A stretch of 64,000 nucleotides of DNA from Mycolicibacterium monacense (GCF_010731575.1 NZ_AP022617.1:620001-684000), one strand, 5' to 3'; numbered from the stretch's first letter, positions 8,407 through 17,698 are shown. Notes: a model not told the origin generated them from the letters alone. Program-made: numbers and translations.

Positions 8407-10080
8407 ATGACGTCGCCTGAGCCGGACGCCCCCGGTACCGAAACCACCTTCGCTGATCTGCAGATTCACCCGGAGGTGTTGCGGGCCGTCACCGACGTCG
8501 GCTATGAGACGCCGTCGGCGATCCAGGCCGCGACCATCCCGGCGATGCTCGCCGGCTCCGACGTCGTCGGGCTCGCCCAGACCGGCACCGGCAAGACCGC
8601 GGCCTTCGCCATCCCGATCCTGTCGAAGATCGACCCCAACAGCCGCGCCACCCAGGCCCTGGTCCTCGCGCCGACACGTGAGCTCGCGCTGCAGGTCGCC
8701 GAGGCGTTCGGCCGCTACGGCGCGCATCTGCCGGTCAACGTGCTGCCGGTGTACGGCGGCTCGTCCTACGGACCGCAGATGGCCGGGCTGAAACGGGGCG
8801 CGCAGGTCGTCGTCGGGACCCCGGGCCGGGTGATCGACCACTTGGAGAAGGGCAGCCTCGACCTGTCGCACCTGGACTACATGGTGCTCGACGAGGCCGA
8901 CGAAATGCTGCAGATGGGTTTCGCCGAGGACGTCGAACGGATTCTGTCCGACACCCCCGAGTACAAGCAGGTGGCGCTGTTCTCCGCGACCATGCCGCCG
9001 GGAATCAAGAAGATCACCAAGAAGTACCTGCACGATCCGGTCGAGGTCACGGTCAAGTCCAAGACGCAGACCGCCGAGAACATCACGCAGCGCTACATCC
9101 AGGTGTCGTACCCGCGCAAGATGGACGCGCTGACCCGGCTGCTGGAGACGGAGCAGGGCGACGGGATGATCGTGTTCGTCCGCACCAAACAGGCCACCGA
9201 GGAGGTGGCCGAGAAGCTGCGGGCGCGCGGGTTCGCGGCGGCGGCCATCAACGGCGACATCCCGCAGGCGGTGCGTGAACGCACCATCTCGCAACTCAAG
9301 GACGGTTCGATCGACATCCTGGTCGCGACCGACGTCGCCGCCCGTGGTCTGGACGTCGAGCGGATCTCGCACGTGGTGAACTTCGACATCCCGCACGACC
9401 CGGAGTCCTACGTGCACCGCATCGGGCGCACCGGGCGCGCAGGCCGCTCGGGCACCGCGCTGCTGTTCGTCACCCCGCGCGAACGGCACCTGCTGAACTC
9501 GATCGAGCGGGTCACCCGGCAGAAGCTCGTCGAGATCCAGTTGCCGTCGGTCGAGGACGTCAACGCCCAGCGGGTCGAGAAGTTCCGCGACTCGATCGGT
9601 GAGGCCCTCAACGCTCCGGGCATCGACCTGTTCCGCCGCCTCATCGAGGACTACGAACGCGACAACAACGTGCCGCTGGCCGACATCGCCGCGGCGCTGG
9701 CCGTGCAGTCCCGCAACGGCGAGGAGTTCCTGATGACCGAACCGCCGCCGGAGAAGCGGCGGGAGCGGCCCGTCCGGGATGAGAGCGGCCCACGCAAGGC
9801 GCGCGACCGCACGCGGTCGGACCTCGCGACCTACCGCATCGCGGTGGGCAAGCGGCACAAGGTGATGCCCGGTGCGATCGTCGGCGCGATCGCCAACGAG
9901 GGCGGCCTGAACCGCAGCGACTTCGGTCATATCGCGATCAAGCCGGAGTACTCGCTGGTGGAGCTGCCTGCCGACCTGCCGAAGGACACCCTCAAGAAGC
10001 TCGAGCGCACACGCATCCAGGGTGTGCTGATCAATCTCGAGCCCGATCGCGGGCCGAAGGCGCGCTACAAGGGCAAGTGA
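8407..10080 (+). CDS. deaD: ATP-dependent DEAD-box RNA helicase DeaD/CsdA
   Basis: 557 residues (M. tuberculosis Rv1253 is of similar length). The RecA-like core shows the Q motif (PSAIQAATIP), motif I AQTGTGKT at 57-64, PTRELA, DEAD at about 161-164, SAT, and motif VI HRIGRTGRAGRSG. Residues about 470-557 form the DbpA-type RNA-binding domain (YRIAVGKRHKVMPGAIVGAI). It is expected to unwind RNA in ribosome assembly and cold adaptation. The stop overlaps the next gene's GTG start by 4 bases, so the two are translationally coupled. The ATG at 8407 is fixed by the leaderless promoter. Confidence 0.95.
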   Translation: MTSPEPDAPGTETTFADLQIHPEVLRAVTDVGYETPSAIQAATIPAMLAGSDVVGLAQTGTGKTAAFAIPILSKIDPNSRATQALVLAPTRELALQVAEAFGRYGAHLPVNVLPVYGGSSYGPQMAGLKRGAQVVVGTPGRVIDHLEKGSLDLSHLDYMVLDEADEMLQMGFAEDVERILSDTPEYKQVALFSATMPPGIKKITKKYLHDPVEVTVKSKTQTAENITQRYIQVSYPRKMDALTRLLETEQGDGMIVFVRTKQATEEVAEKLRARGFAAAAINGDIPQAVRERTISQLKDGSIDILVATDVAARGLDVERISHVVNFDIPHDPESYVHRIGRTGRAGRSGTALLFVTPRERHLLNSIERVTRQKLVEIQLPSVEDVNAQRVEKFRDSIGEALNAPGIDLFRRLIEDYERDNNVPLADIAAALAVQSRNGEEFLMTEPPPEKRRERPVRDESGPRKARDRTRSDLATYRIAVGKRHKVMPGAIVGAIANEGGLNRSDFGHIAIKPEYSLVELPADLPKDTLKKLERTRIQGVLINLEPDRGPKARYKGK

Positions 10081-11240
10081 CCGCACCCCGGGGCGTGCAG
10101 GACTCCGTCTCGGCCGATCCGGTCCAGGGCGGACTGGAATCGGTCTCCACCGCTGAGCGGGTCGCATCGCTGACCGGGATCCGGGCGGTCGCCGCGCTGC
10201 TGGTGGTGCTGACCCACGCGGCCTACACCACCGGCAAGTATCCGCAGGGGTTCGCGGGTCTGGTCTATTCGCGCATGGAGATCGGGGTGCCGATCTTCTT
10301 CGTGCTCTCCGGTTTCCTGCTGTTCCGCCCGTGGGTGCAGGCGGCGGCCCGCGGCGGTCCGCCGCCCTCGGTGCGCCGCTACGCCTGGCACCGGGTGCGG
10401 CGCATCATGCCCGCCTACGCGGTCACGGTGGTGGCGGCCTACCTCGTCTACCACTTCCGCACCGCCGGTCCGAATCCCGGACACACGTGGGAGGGGCTGT
10501 TCCGCAACCTCACCCTCACGCAGATCTACACCGACGACTACCTGTACTCGTTCCTGCACCAGGGTTTGACGCAGATGTGGAGCCTCGCGGTGGAGGCGGC
10601 CTTCTACGTGGTGCTGCCCGCACTGGCGTACGCGCTGCTGGTGGTGCTGTGCCGGCGCGCGTGGCGTCCGGGTGTGCTGCTGGTGGGGCTCGCACTGTTC
10701 GCCGCCGTCTCGCCGCTGTGGCTGTGGTTGGTGCACAGCGTCGACTGGCTGCCCGACGGCGCCCGACTCTGGCTGCCCACGTATCTGGTCTGGTTCGTCG
10801 GCGGCATGCTGCTGGCCGTGCTGCAGGCGATGAGGGTGCGCGTCTACGCGCTGGCCGCCATCCCGCTGGCGGTGGTCTGCTACCTCATCGCGTCCACGCC
10901 GATCGCGGGGGAGCCGACGACCTCACCGCATGCGCTGCGCGACGCCGTGGTGAAGACGGCGTTCTACGCGGTCATCGCGACGCTGACGGTGGCGCCGCTG
11001 GCTCTGGGCGATCGGGGTCTGTACGCGAAGGTGCTGGCCAGCCGGCCGATGGTCTTCCTCGGCGAGATCTCTTACGAGATCTTCCTGATCCACCTGGTCA
11101 CGATGGAAGTTGTGATGGTGGAGATCCTGCGCTACCCGATCTACACCGGTTCGATGCTGTGGTTGTTCGTCGGCACGTTGGTGCTGACGGTTCCGCTGGC
11201 GTGGGTGCTGCACCGGTTCACCCGGGTGCGCCCGGGCTGA
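10077..11240 (+). CDS. Membrane acyltransferase 3 family protein (Rv1254-like)
   Basis: 387 residues, an integral membrane O-acyltransferase with about ten helices. The N-terminal signature LTGIRAVAALLVVLTHA contains the conserved His used in acyl transfer, followed by MEIGVPIFFVLSGFLLFRP and the RR-rich loop RRYAWHRVRRIMPAY. The family moves acetyl or other acyl groups from the cytoplasm to envelope sugars or lipids; the acceptor here is unknown. The GTG start overlaps the deaD stop (GTGA) and matches the position of Rv1254. C-terminal Arg-rich tail ends the last helix. Confidence 0.85.
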   Translation: MTAPRGVQDSVSADPVQGGLESVSTAERVASLTGIRAVAALLVVLTHAAYTTGKYPQGFAGLVYSRMEIGVPIFFVLSGFLLFRPWVQAAARGGPPPSVRRYAWHRVRRIMPAYAVTVVAAYLVYHFRTAGPNPGHTWEGLFRNLTLTQIYTDDYLYSFLHQGLTQMWSLAVEAAFYVVLPALAYALLVVLCRRAWRPGVLLVGLALFAAVSPLWLWLVHSVDWLPDGARLWLPTYLVWFVGGMLLAVLQAMRVRVYALAAIPLAVVCYLIASTPIAGEPTTSPHALRDAVVKTAFYAVIATLTVAPLALGDRGLYAKVLASRPMVFLGEISYEIFLIHLVTMEVVMVEILRYPIYTGSMLWLFVGTLVLTVPLAWVLHRFTRVRPG

Positions 11241-11287
11241 ACTTGCGGCGCCCCTACGCCGATTGGACCCCCCGCTCCGCCGCGGCG

Positions 11288-11306
11288 TTAGGTTAAGCTG
11301 CCCTAA
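11288..11306 (+). promoter_or_regulatory. IdeR iron box
   Basis: TTAGGTTAAGCTGCCCTAA matches the IdeR consensus TTAGGTTAGGCTAACCTAA at 16 of 19 positions, with both outer half-sites intact. It ends 22 bp before the ATG of a siderophore-interacting flavoprotein, exactly the kind of gene that iron-loaded IdeR represses. Confidence 0.85.
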
Positions 11307-11328
11307 GTTGTCTACGAAGGGCGGATGT

Positions 11329-12045
11329 ATGGCCGACAGGAAGCCGTCGCGCGGGTTCAGCGGCGCCGTGCTCAAGCTGATGCGCGCCGGCGACTACACG
11401 TTCACGGTCACCGGTAAGCGTGCGATCGGCCCCTATTACCTGCGGCTCAGCTTCACCGCCGGGGGGATGCTCGCCGAGCACGCGCCACACCCGACGCAGT
11501 GGGTGCGGGTGTGGTTCGCCGACGGCGACAAACAGCATCAGCGCGGCTACACCCTGGTCAACCCCGACCCGTCCGGTGACACCGTCGACATCGAATTCGC
11601 GCTGCACGACGGCGTGGCGTCCCAGTGGGCGCGCGACGCGCGGCCCGGCGACACCCTCGAGATCACCGTCCTCGGCAGCAATTTCGCACTGCCCGAACCG
11701 CGTCCGGCCGGTTACGTGATCGTCGGCGACACCGCGTCGCTGCCCGCGATCAACTCGCTGCTGGCCGCCATCGGTGACGCCCCGGCGCGGGTGTTCCTCG
11801 AGGCGGGCCACGAGGAGGACAAGCAACTCCCGGTCGCGCGCACCTCCGACGTCACCTGGGTGGACCGCAAGAACGCCGGAGAGGCGCTCATCGAGACCGT
11901 CGCCGCGGCGGCGTTCGACGCGGCCGACCACTTCGGCTGGGTGGCCTGCGACAACCGGACCACCCGCGCGGTGTCGAGGGTGTTCCGCGAGGACTACAGG
12001 ATCCCGAAGAAGTCCATCAAGGCGCAGGCGTACTGGCAGGTCTGA
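11329..12045 (+). CDS. Siderophore-interacting NAD(P)H flavin reductase (ViuB-like)
   Basis: 238 residues with the FAD-binding SIP fold (about 15-120: RLSFTAGGML ... WVRVWF ... RGYTLVNPD) and the C-terminal SIP domain (VIVGDTASLPAINSLL ... WVACDNRTTRAVSRVFRE). Such enzymes reduce ferric siderophores in the cytoplasm and release iron. The ATG at 11329 is in frame; another ATG at 11325 is not. The IdeR box in front argues strongly for iron repression. It is inserted between the Rv1254 and Rv1255c positions relative to M. tuberculosis, where the related viuB (Rv2895c) lies elsewhere. Whether it acts on mycobactin, carboxymycobactin or exochelin cannot be told. Confidence 0.9.
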   Translation: MADRKPSRGFSGAVLKLMRAGDYTFTVTGKRAIGPYYLRLSFTAGGMLAEHAPHPTQWVRVWFADGDKQHQRGYTLVNPDPSGDTVDIEFALHDGVASQWARDARPGDTLEITVLGSNFALPEPRPAGYVIVGDTASLPAINSLLAAIGDAPARVFLEAGHEEDKQLPVARTSDVTWVDRKNAGEALIETVAAAAFDAADHFGWVACDNRTTRAVSRVFREDYRIPKKSIKAQAYWQV

Positions 12046-12105
12046 GGGGCCCGGCGCAGGTGTGACGCCGCGTCGAAAACCCCGAATCGCCGACTCGGTG
12101 CGGCA

Positions 12106-12111
12106 TATGGT
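12106..12111 (+). promoter_or_regulatory. Possible -10 element for arylsulfatase gene
   Basis: TATGGT fits TANNNT and would give a leader of about 45 bases that carries a clear GGAGG ribosome-binding site before the ATG at 12164. No convincing -35 is seen. Confidence 0.3.
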
Positions 12112-12163
12112 GGGCCGAACCCGGGCTCCAAGAGCGTGGTCCGGGAAACCGCGGAGGCCGACC

Positions 12164-14545
12164 ATGTCCGATTCGTCACCCCAGAACAACGAACAGCAGG
12201 CAGCGGCCGCGGTGCGGCGTGACGTGCTTCCGATCCCGGATCCCCGGCACGTCGGGTTGACGACGTACGACGCGAAGGATCCGAACACGACGTATCCGCC
12301 GATCACGCGGCTGCGCCCACCCGACGGCGCGCCGAATGTGCTGATCGTGCTGATCGACGACGTCGGTTTCGGCGCGAGTTCGGCCTTCGGCGGCCCGTGC
12401 CGCACACCGGTCGCGGAGCGGCTGGCGGCCGACGGCGTGAAACTCAACCGCTTCCACACCACCGCGCTGTGCTCGCCGACGCGCCAGGCGCTGCTCACCG
12501 GACGCAACCACCACTCGGTGGGGATGGGCGGTGTCACCGAGATCGCGACGTCCGCGCCGGGATACAGCAGCATCCGGCCGAAGGACAAGGCGCCGATCTC
12601 GGAGACGCTTCGGCTCAACGGATACTCGACGAGTCAGTTCGGCAAATGCCACGAGGTCCCGGTGTGGGAGGTGTCGCCGGTCGGGCCGTTCGACCAGTGG
12701 CCCACCGGGTCGGGGTTCGAGCACTTCTACGGGTTCGTCGGCGGCGAGGCCAACCAGTACTACCCCGGACTGTACGAGGGCACCACACCCGTCGAACCGG
12801 CCAAGACGCCCGAGCAGGGTTACACCCTGACCGAGGACCTCGCCGACCGGGCGATCACCTGGGTGCGCCAACAGCAGGCGCTCACCCCGGACAAGCCGTT
12901 CTTCATGTACTTCGCGCCCGGTGCCACCCATGCGCCACACCACGTGCCCCGGGAGTGGTCCGACCGGTACCGCGGCGAGTTCGACGCCGGCTGGGACGTG
13001 TTGCGCGAGCAGATCTTCGCCCGCCAGAAGGAACTCGGGGTGATCCCGCAGGACGCCGAGCTGACCCGGCGCCACGACGAGATCCCCGGCTGGGACGACA
13101 TGCCCGACCGGCTCAAGCCGGTGCTCGCCCGGCAGATGGAGATCTATGCCGGCTTCATGGAGCAGACCGACCACGAGGTCGGGCGGCTGATCGACGCGGT
13201 CGACGGCCTCGGCGCACTCGACAACACGCTGATCTACTACATCATCGGCGACAACGGCGCGTCGGCGGAGGGCACGCCGAACGGGTGCTTCAACGAGATG
13301 TGCACGCTCAACGGGCTGGCCGGGATCGAGACCGAGGATTTCCTGCTGTCCAAGATCGACGACTTCGGCACGCCGGACGCGTACAACCACTATGCGGTGG
13401 GCTGGGCGCACGCCCTGTGCGCGCCGTATCAGTGGACCAAGCAGGTCGCCTCCCACTGGGGCGGCACCCGCAACGGCACGATCGTGCACTGGCCCGCGGG
13501 GATCGACGCCGTCGGCCAGACCCGCGACCAGTTCCACCACGTGATCGACGTCGTGCCAACGATTCTCGAGGCGGCCGACATCCCCGCACCACTGATGGTC
13601 AACGGCATCGCGCAGGCGCCCATCGAGGGCTTCAGCATGATGTCGACGCTGCGGGCCGCCGATGCCGCCGAGACCCACCGGGTGCAGTACTTCGAGATGT
13701 TCGGCAACCGCGGCATCTACCACGACGGTTGGACGGCGGTCACCAAACACCGGACGCCGTGGCTGTCCGACCAGCCGGCGCTCGAGGACGACGTCTGGGA
13801 GCTGTACGGGCCGGGCGACTGGACCCAGGCGCACGACCTGGCGGCCGATGATCCGGCGAAACTCGCCGAACTACAGCGTCTCTGGCTCATCGAGGCGGTC
13901 AAGTACGACGTGTTGCCGATCGACGACAGGTCGTACGAGCGCTTCAACCCGGACATCTCCGGGCGGCCGGTGCTCATCACCGGCAGCACCCAGACGATCT
14001 TCCCCGGTATGCGGCTGATGGAGAGCTGCGTGCTCAACATCAAGAACAAGTCGCATTCGGTGACGGCCGAGCTGTCGGTGCCCGAGTCCGGTGCGCAGGG
14101 GGTGGTGGTCAGCCAGGGCGGCGGTGTCGGTGGTTGGTGTCTGTACGCGCACGAGGGCCGGTTGAAATACTGTTACAACTTCCTCGGCATCGAGTACTAC
14201 TACGTCACCGCCGAGGCTCCGCTCTCGGCCGGCGATCACCTCCTGCGTATGGAATTCGCCTACGACGGTGGGGGTTTGGGCAAGGGCGGCACCGTCACGC
14301 TCTTCTGTGACGGTGAAGCCGTCGGGACGGGGCGGGTCGACCAGAGCGAGCCGATGGCGTTCTCCGCCGACGAGATGTGCGACGTCGGCTCGGACAGCGG
14401 CTCGCCGACGTCACCCGACTACGGGCCGCACGACAACGCTTTCACCGGCCGAATCGACTGGGTGAAGATCGATATCGGCGCCGCCGACCACGACCACCTG
14501 ATCACCGCGGAGGACAAGCTGAACATCGCGATGTCGCGGCAGTGA
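12164..14545 (+). CDS. Arylsulfatase (AtsD-like)
   Basis: 793 residues. The sulfatase domain begins at about residue 56 with NVLIVLIDDVGFGASS (two metal-binding Asp). The C-x-P-x-R motif CSPTRQALLTGR puts the formylglycine-precursor Cys at residue 103. Further motifs are FGKCHEVP and DNGASAEG. A C-terminal region of about 200 residues has a beta-sandwich look (GGGVGGWCLYAHEGRLKYCYN). Length and build fit AtsD (Rv0663) of M. tuberculosis, which lies elsewhere. It hydrolyses sulfate esters and may scavenge sulfur. No signal peptide is seen. The ATG was chosen for its GGAGG site; the open frame extends upstream without one. The 3' end overlaps the convergent tetR gene by 44 bases. Confidence 0.9.
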   Translation: MSDSSPQNNEQQAAAAVRRDVLPIPDPRHVGLTTYDAKDPNTTYPPITRLRPPDGAPNVLIVLIDDVGFGASSAFGGPCRTPVAERLAADGVKLNRFHTTALCSPTRQALLTGRNHHSVGMGGVTEIATSAPGYSSIRPKDKAPISETLRLNGYSTSQFGKCHEVPVWEVSPVGPFDQWPTGSGFEHFYGFVGGEANQYYPGLYEGTTPVEPAKTPEQGYTLTEDLADRAITWVRQQQALTPDKPFFMYFAPGATHAPHHVPREWSDRYRGEFDAGWDVLREQIFARQKELGVIPQDAELTRRHDEIPGWDDMPDRLKPVLARQMEIYAGFMEQTDHEVGRLIDAVDGLGALDNTLIYYIIGDNGASAEGTPNGCFNEMCTLNGLAGIETEDFLLSKIDDFGTPDAYNHYAVGWAHALCAPYQWTKQVASHWGGTRNGTIVHWPAGIDAVGQTRDQFHHVIDVVPTILEAADIPAPLMVNGIAQAPIEGFSMMSTLRAADAAETHRVQYFEMFGNRGIYHDGWTAVTKHRTPWLSDQPALEDDVWELYGPGDWTQAHDLAADDPAKLAELQRLWLIEAVKYDVLPIDDRSYERFNPDISGRPVLITGSTQTIFPGMRLMESCVLNIKNKSHSVTAELSVPESGAQGVVVSQGGGVGGWCLYAHEGRLKYCYNFLGIEYYYVTAEAPLSAGDHLLRMEFAYDGGGLGKGGTVTLFCDGEAVGTGRVDQSEPMAFSADEMCDVGSDSGSPTSPDYGPHDNAFTGRIDWVKIDIGAADHDHLITAEDKLNIAMSRQ

Positions 14546-15083
14546 TCAGCCCGCCGGCTGCGACTCCGATCATGGCCGGTACCAGGAACTCTGAGAGCAT
14601 CGCGCGTTCCTCGCCCTCGTCGCCGCCGGGGAACAGCAGCAGCGACGTGAGCACCCGGACCAGCCAGCGGGCCCGTCGTTCGACGTCGCCGGAGTCGCCC
14701 AGCGACCGCACGAACGCCTCGACCATCGCCCTGACGACCTCGGACCGTTCGGCCCACTCACCGCCGATCGGCCGCGCGGTCGGCGCGAACCACGATGCGA
14801 GCGCGGGCTTTTCGCGGACACTGCGCAGGGTGAGCAGCGTGCCCTCGATGAGCCGTTCGGCCGGGTCGGACACTCCGTCCAGGTGTTCGGTGAGCGTGCG
14901 GTAGAGCCGTTGCGCCTCGCGGTGCACGTAGGCGGTGTGCAGGGTGTCGCGGCTGTCGAAGTGGCGGTATAGCGTCGCGCGGGAACACCCGGCCGCCTCG
15001 GCGACGTCCTTCATGCCCACGCTCGCGGCGTCGCGTTCGGTGAACAGCCGTTCGGCCGCGTCGAGAATACGGTCGGCAAGCAT
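14502..15083 (-). CDS. TetR-family regulator (Rv1255c-like)
   Basis: 193 residues. The N-terminal helix-turn-helix is classic TetR: RILDAAERLF ... GMKDVAEAAGCSRATLYRHFDSRDTL. The C-terminal ligand-binding part has no recognisable subfamily. It starts immediately after the cyp130 stop with no intervening base and was almost surely co-transcribed with it; by position it is the likely repressor of the cyp130 promoter, where two inverted repeats lie. Its last 44 bases overlap the convergent arylsulfatase gene. Confidence 0.9.
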   Translation of the reverse strand: MLADRILDAAERLFTERDAASVGMKDVAEAAGCSRATLYRHFDSRDTLHTAYVHREAQRLYRTLTEHLDGVSDPAERLIEGTLLTLRSVREKPALASWFAPTARPIGGEWAERSEVVRAMVEAFVRSLGDSGDVERRARWLVRVLTSLLLFPGGDEGEERAMLSEFLVPAMIGVAAGGLITAATSRCSACPPR

Positions 15084-16280
15084 CTACAGCGCGAGCGGTA
15101 CCGACAGCGGACGCCGCACGTAACTGCCGCCGGCCCAGACGATTCCGGCCTCGTCGACGGTGAAGTCAGGGCAGCGGGCGAGCAGTTCGGTCAGCGCGAC
15201 CCGAGACTGCATGCGCGCGGCGGCCGCGCCGAGGCAGAAGTGCGCGCCGTGGCTGAACGTCAGGATGTTGCGCGGCCGTCGGGTGACGTCGAGTTCGGCT
15301 GCGTCAGGGCCGAATTCGCGTTCGTCCCGGTTGGCCGACCCGTAGAGCAGCAGCACCTTGCGCCCCGCCGGGATGGTGGTGTCGGCGACGGTGACGTCAC
15401 GGGTCGCGGTGCGCGCCAACCCCTGCACCGGTGAGGTCAGCCGCAGGAATTCGTCGACGGCGTCGGCGATGAGCCCTGGATCGCCGGCGAGCAGTCGGCG
15501 TTGATCGGGGCGCTGGTGCAGCAGCTGGACCGTGCCGCCCAGCATTCCGGTGGTGGTGTCGTTACCGCCGGTGACCATCGTGAACGTGAACGCCAGCACC
15601 GGCAGCACGTCGACGCCGGCGGCCACCAGGTGGCTGATGGTGTCGTCACCAGGTTCGCGGCGGCGGCGCTCGATCAGTTCGGCGAAGTACCCCATCATGG
15701 CGCCGATCGCATCGCCGGCACCGGTCACCCCGGCGGATTCGGTGTTGGCCGCGACGATCGCCTCGGTCCATCCGTCGAACTGCGCCCGATCGGCCTCGGG
15801 CACGCCCAGGTAGTGCGCGACGACCATCGACGGCAGCGGTTTGAACAGTTCGCGGACGATGTCGCCGCCGCCGTCGGCGCGCAACCGCTCGATTCGCTCG
15901 ATGACGAACTCGCGCACCGCCGGTTCGACGTCCTCCACCTGCCGTGGGGTGAAGCCGCGGGACACCAGCTTGCGGAACTCGGTGTGCGTCGGCGGGTCCT
16001 GCATGACGAAGGGCGGGTTGTCCGCCAGCCCGATCATCTCGAGTTCGCCGTAGTTCACGGTCAGGCCCTGCGCGGAGGAGAACGTCTCGTGGTCGCGGGC
16101 CGCGCGCCACACGTCGGCGTGACGCGACAACACGTAGTAGTCGCGCTCAGGGGCCGCGGGCGGGAGCACGTGGTGGACGGGGTCGTGGTCGCGCAGGGCG
16201 GCGTACATCGGCCACGGGTTCGTCCACGTCTCGGCCGTCGCCAATTCGAACCGGGCCGCATGAGACACATTCGTCGTCAT
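15084..16280 (-). CDS. cyp130: Cytochrome P450 CYP130
   Basis: 398 residues, a soluble bacterial P450. The heme loop is FSHGAHFCLG with the thiolate Cys at 349, the ExxR helix lies in VDEFLRL, and the I-helix reads TGGNDTTTG. The Gly in place of the usual Ala at the oxygen-binding kink is a feature I recall being reported for M. tuberculosis CYP130. The native substrate is unknown; the M. tuberculosis enzyme binds azoles and hydrophobic amines. A redox partner is not encoded nearby. It is followed without gap by the TetR gene. Confidence 0.92.
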   Translation of the reverse strand: MTTNVSHAARFELATAETWTNPWPMYAALRDHDPVHHVLPPAAPERDYYVLSRHADVWRAARDHETFSSAQGLTVNYGELEMIGLADNPPFVMQDPPTHTEFRKLVSRGFTPRQVEDVEPAVREFVIERIERLRADGGGDIVRELFKPLPSMVVAHYLGVPEADRAQFDGWTEAIVAANTESAGVTGAGDAIGAMMGYFAELIERRRREPGDDTISHLVAAGVDVLPVLAFTFTMVTGGNDTTTGMLGGTVQLLHQRPDQRRLLAGDPGLIADAVDEFLRLTSPVQGLARTATRDVTVADTTIPAGRKVLLLYGSANRDEREFGPDAAELDVTRRPRNILTFSHGAHFCLGAAAARMQSRVALTELLARCPDFTVDEAGIVWAGGSYVRRPLSVPLAL

Positions 16281-16306
16281 GTCTCATGGATACCACGGCC
16301 CGTGGT
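16261..16306. promoter_or_regulatory. Two inverted repeats at the cyp130 start, candidate TetR operators
   Basis: ACCACGG-C-CCGTGGT (16292-16306) is a perfect 15-bp palindrome beginning 12 bp upstream of the cyp130 ATG. A second repeat, TGAGACA ... TGTCTCA (16261-16267 and 16280-16286), straddles the start codon itself. Between them lies TATCCA, a weak -10 positioned for a leaderless message. The co-transcribed TetR is the obvious candidate to bind here. Confidence 0.5.
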
Positions 16307-16324
16307 CCGGTCTCTACTGCTTGG

Positions 16325-17698
16325 CTAGAACGCCGCGCCCGGGTTGAGGATCGCGTCGGGGTCGAGCGCCTGTTTGATGCGACGGTTGAGTTCCATCGCC
16401 TCCGGCCCGATCTGGCCGGCCAGCCACGGCCGCTTCAGCCGACCGACACCGTGTTCGCCGGTGATGGTGCCGCCCAGGCCGACGGCGAGGTCCATGATCT
16501 CGCCGAAGGCCGTCTCGGCACGTTCGGCCATCGCCGCGTCGGCCGGGTCGAACACGATCAGTGGATGGGTGTTGCCGTCGCCGGCATGAGCGATCACCGA
16601 GATCATCACGTCACGGTCGGCGGCGATCTTCTCGATGCCTGCGCACAGGTCGGCGAGCCGGGGGACCGGCACGCCGACGTCTTCGAGCAGCAGCGCGCCC
16701 TTGGCCTCGACGGCCGGGATCGCGAATCGACGGGCTGCCACGAACGCCTCACCCTCGTCGGGATCCGAGGTCGAGAACACCTCTGTCGCACCGGCTTCGG
16801 TGAACACCTTCGCCATGAACTCGGCGTCCTCGGCGCCGGCGGCGCCCCGGTCGTCGGAGGCGGCGACCATCATGGCGGCGGCGTTGCGGTCCAGGCCCAT
16901 CCGCAGCTTGTCCTCGACCGCGTTGATCGCGACCGCGTCCATGAACTCCAGCATCGACGGCCGGATTCTGCCGGTGATGGTGACCACGGCGCCCGCCGCC
17001 GCCTCGACGGAGTCGAATGTGGCGACCACCGTGCACGGCGACGGCTGGGGCGGCAGCAGGCGCAGCGTCACCTCGGTGATCACGCCGAGCGTCCCCTCGC
17101 TGCCGACGAAGAGCTTGGTCAGCGACAGCCCCGCCACGTCCTTGAGGCGCGGCCCACCGAGGCGCACCGCGGTGCCGTCGGCGAGGACCACCTGCAGGCC
17201 GAGCACGTAGTCGGTGGTGACGCCGTACTTCACACAGCACAGCCCGCCGGCGTTGGTGGCGACGTTGCCGCCGATGCTGCAGATCTCGTACGACGACGGG
17301 TCGGGCGGATACCACAGTCCGTATTCGGCGACCGCCTTCTTGACCTCGGCGTTGAGCAGGCCGGGCTGGGCCACCGCGGTGCGGGTGACCGGGTCGACGG
17401 TGATGTCACGCATCTTCTCGGTCGACAGCACGATCGCGCCGTCGAGCGCGGTCGCACCGCCGGAGAGTCCGGTGCCCATGCCGCGTGGGACCACGGCCAC
17501 CTTGTGCGCCGACGCCCACCGCAACACCGTCTGCACCTCCTCGGTGCGGGTGGGGCGCACGACGGCCAGCGCGGTTCCCGCGCTCGGATCGGCCGCGCGG
17601 TCCTGCCGGTAGGACGCCACGATGTCGGGGTCGGTGACGACGACACCGTCGGACAGGTCGGCGATCAGTTCGGCGAGCGCGGAGTTCACGTCCGCCAT
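16325..17698 (-). CDS. FAD-linked oxidase, GlcD/D-lactate dehydrogenase type (Rv1257c-like)
   Basis: 457 residues of the vanillyl-alcohol-oxidase/PCMH flavoprotein fold. The FAD-binding half holds VAVVPRGMGTGLSGGA (about 60-75) and ICSIGGNVATNAGG; the C-terminal FAD-oxidase domain ends with GTITGEHGVGRLK, whose His is catalytic in the family. It oxidises a 2-hydroxy acid such as glycolate or D-lactate, feeding electrons to an unknown acceptor. Its place beside cyp130 and length match Rv1257c. The stop lies 44 bp before the cyp130 start, and cyp130 has its own promoter features, so the two may not form one operon. Confidence 0.88.
   Translation of the reverse strand: MADVNSALAELIADLSDGVVVTDPDIVASYRQDRAADPSAGTALAVVRPTRTEEVQTVLRWASAHKVAVVPRGMGTGLSGGATALDGAIVLSTEKMRDITVDPVTRTAVAQPGLLNAEVKKAVAEYGLWYPPDPSSYEICSIGGNVATNAGGLCCVKYGVTTDYVLGLQVVLADGTAVRLGGPRLKDVAGLSLTKLFVGSEGTLGVITEVTLRLLPPQPSPCTVVATFDSVEAAAGAVVTITGRIRPSMLEFMDAVAINAVEDKLRMGLDRNAAAMMVAASDDRGAAGAEDAEFMAKVFTEAGATEVFSTSDPDEGEAFVAARRFAIPAVEAKGALLLEDVGVPVPRLADLCAGIEKIAADRDVMISVIAHAGDGNTHPLIVFDPADAAMAERAETAFGEIMDLAVGLGGTITGEHGVGRLKRPWLAGQIGPEAMELNRRIKQALDPDAILNPGAAF

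Noticed and set aside
7729..10167. Upstream extension of the nuclease/helicase frame to 1958 codons
   Set aside because: This part is antisense to lprE and deaD, has shadow-like composition, and M. tuberculosis Rv1251c has about 1139 residues.
11325..11327. ATG at 11325 as the start of the siderophore-interacting protein
   Set aside because: It is out of frame with the SIP domain; the in-frame ATG is at 11329.
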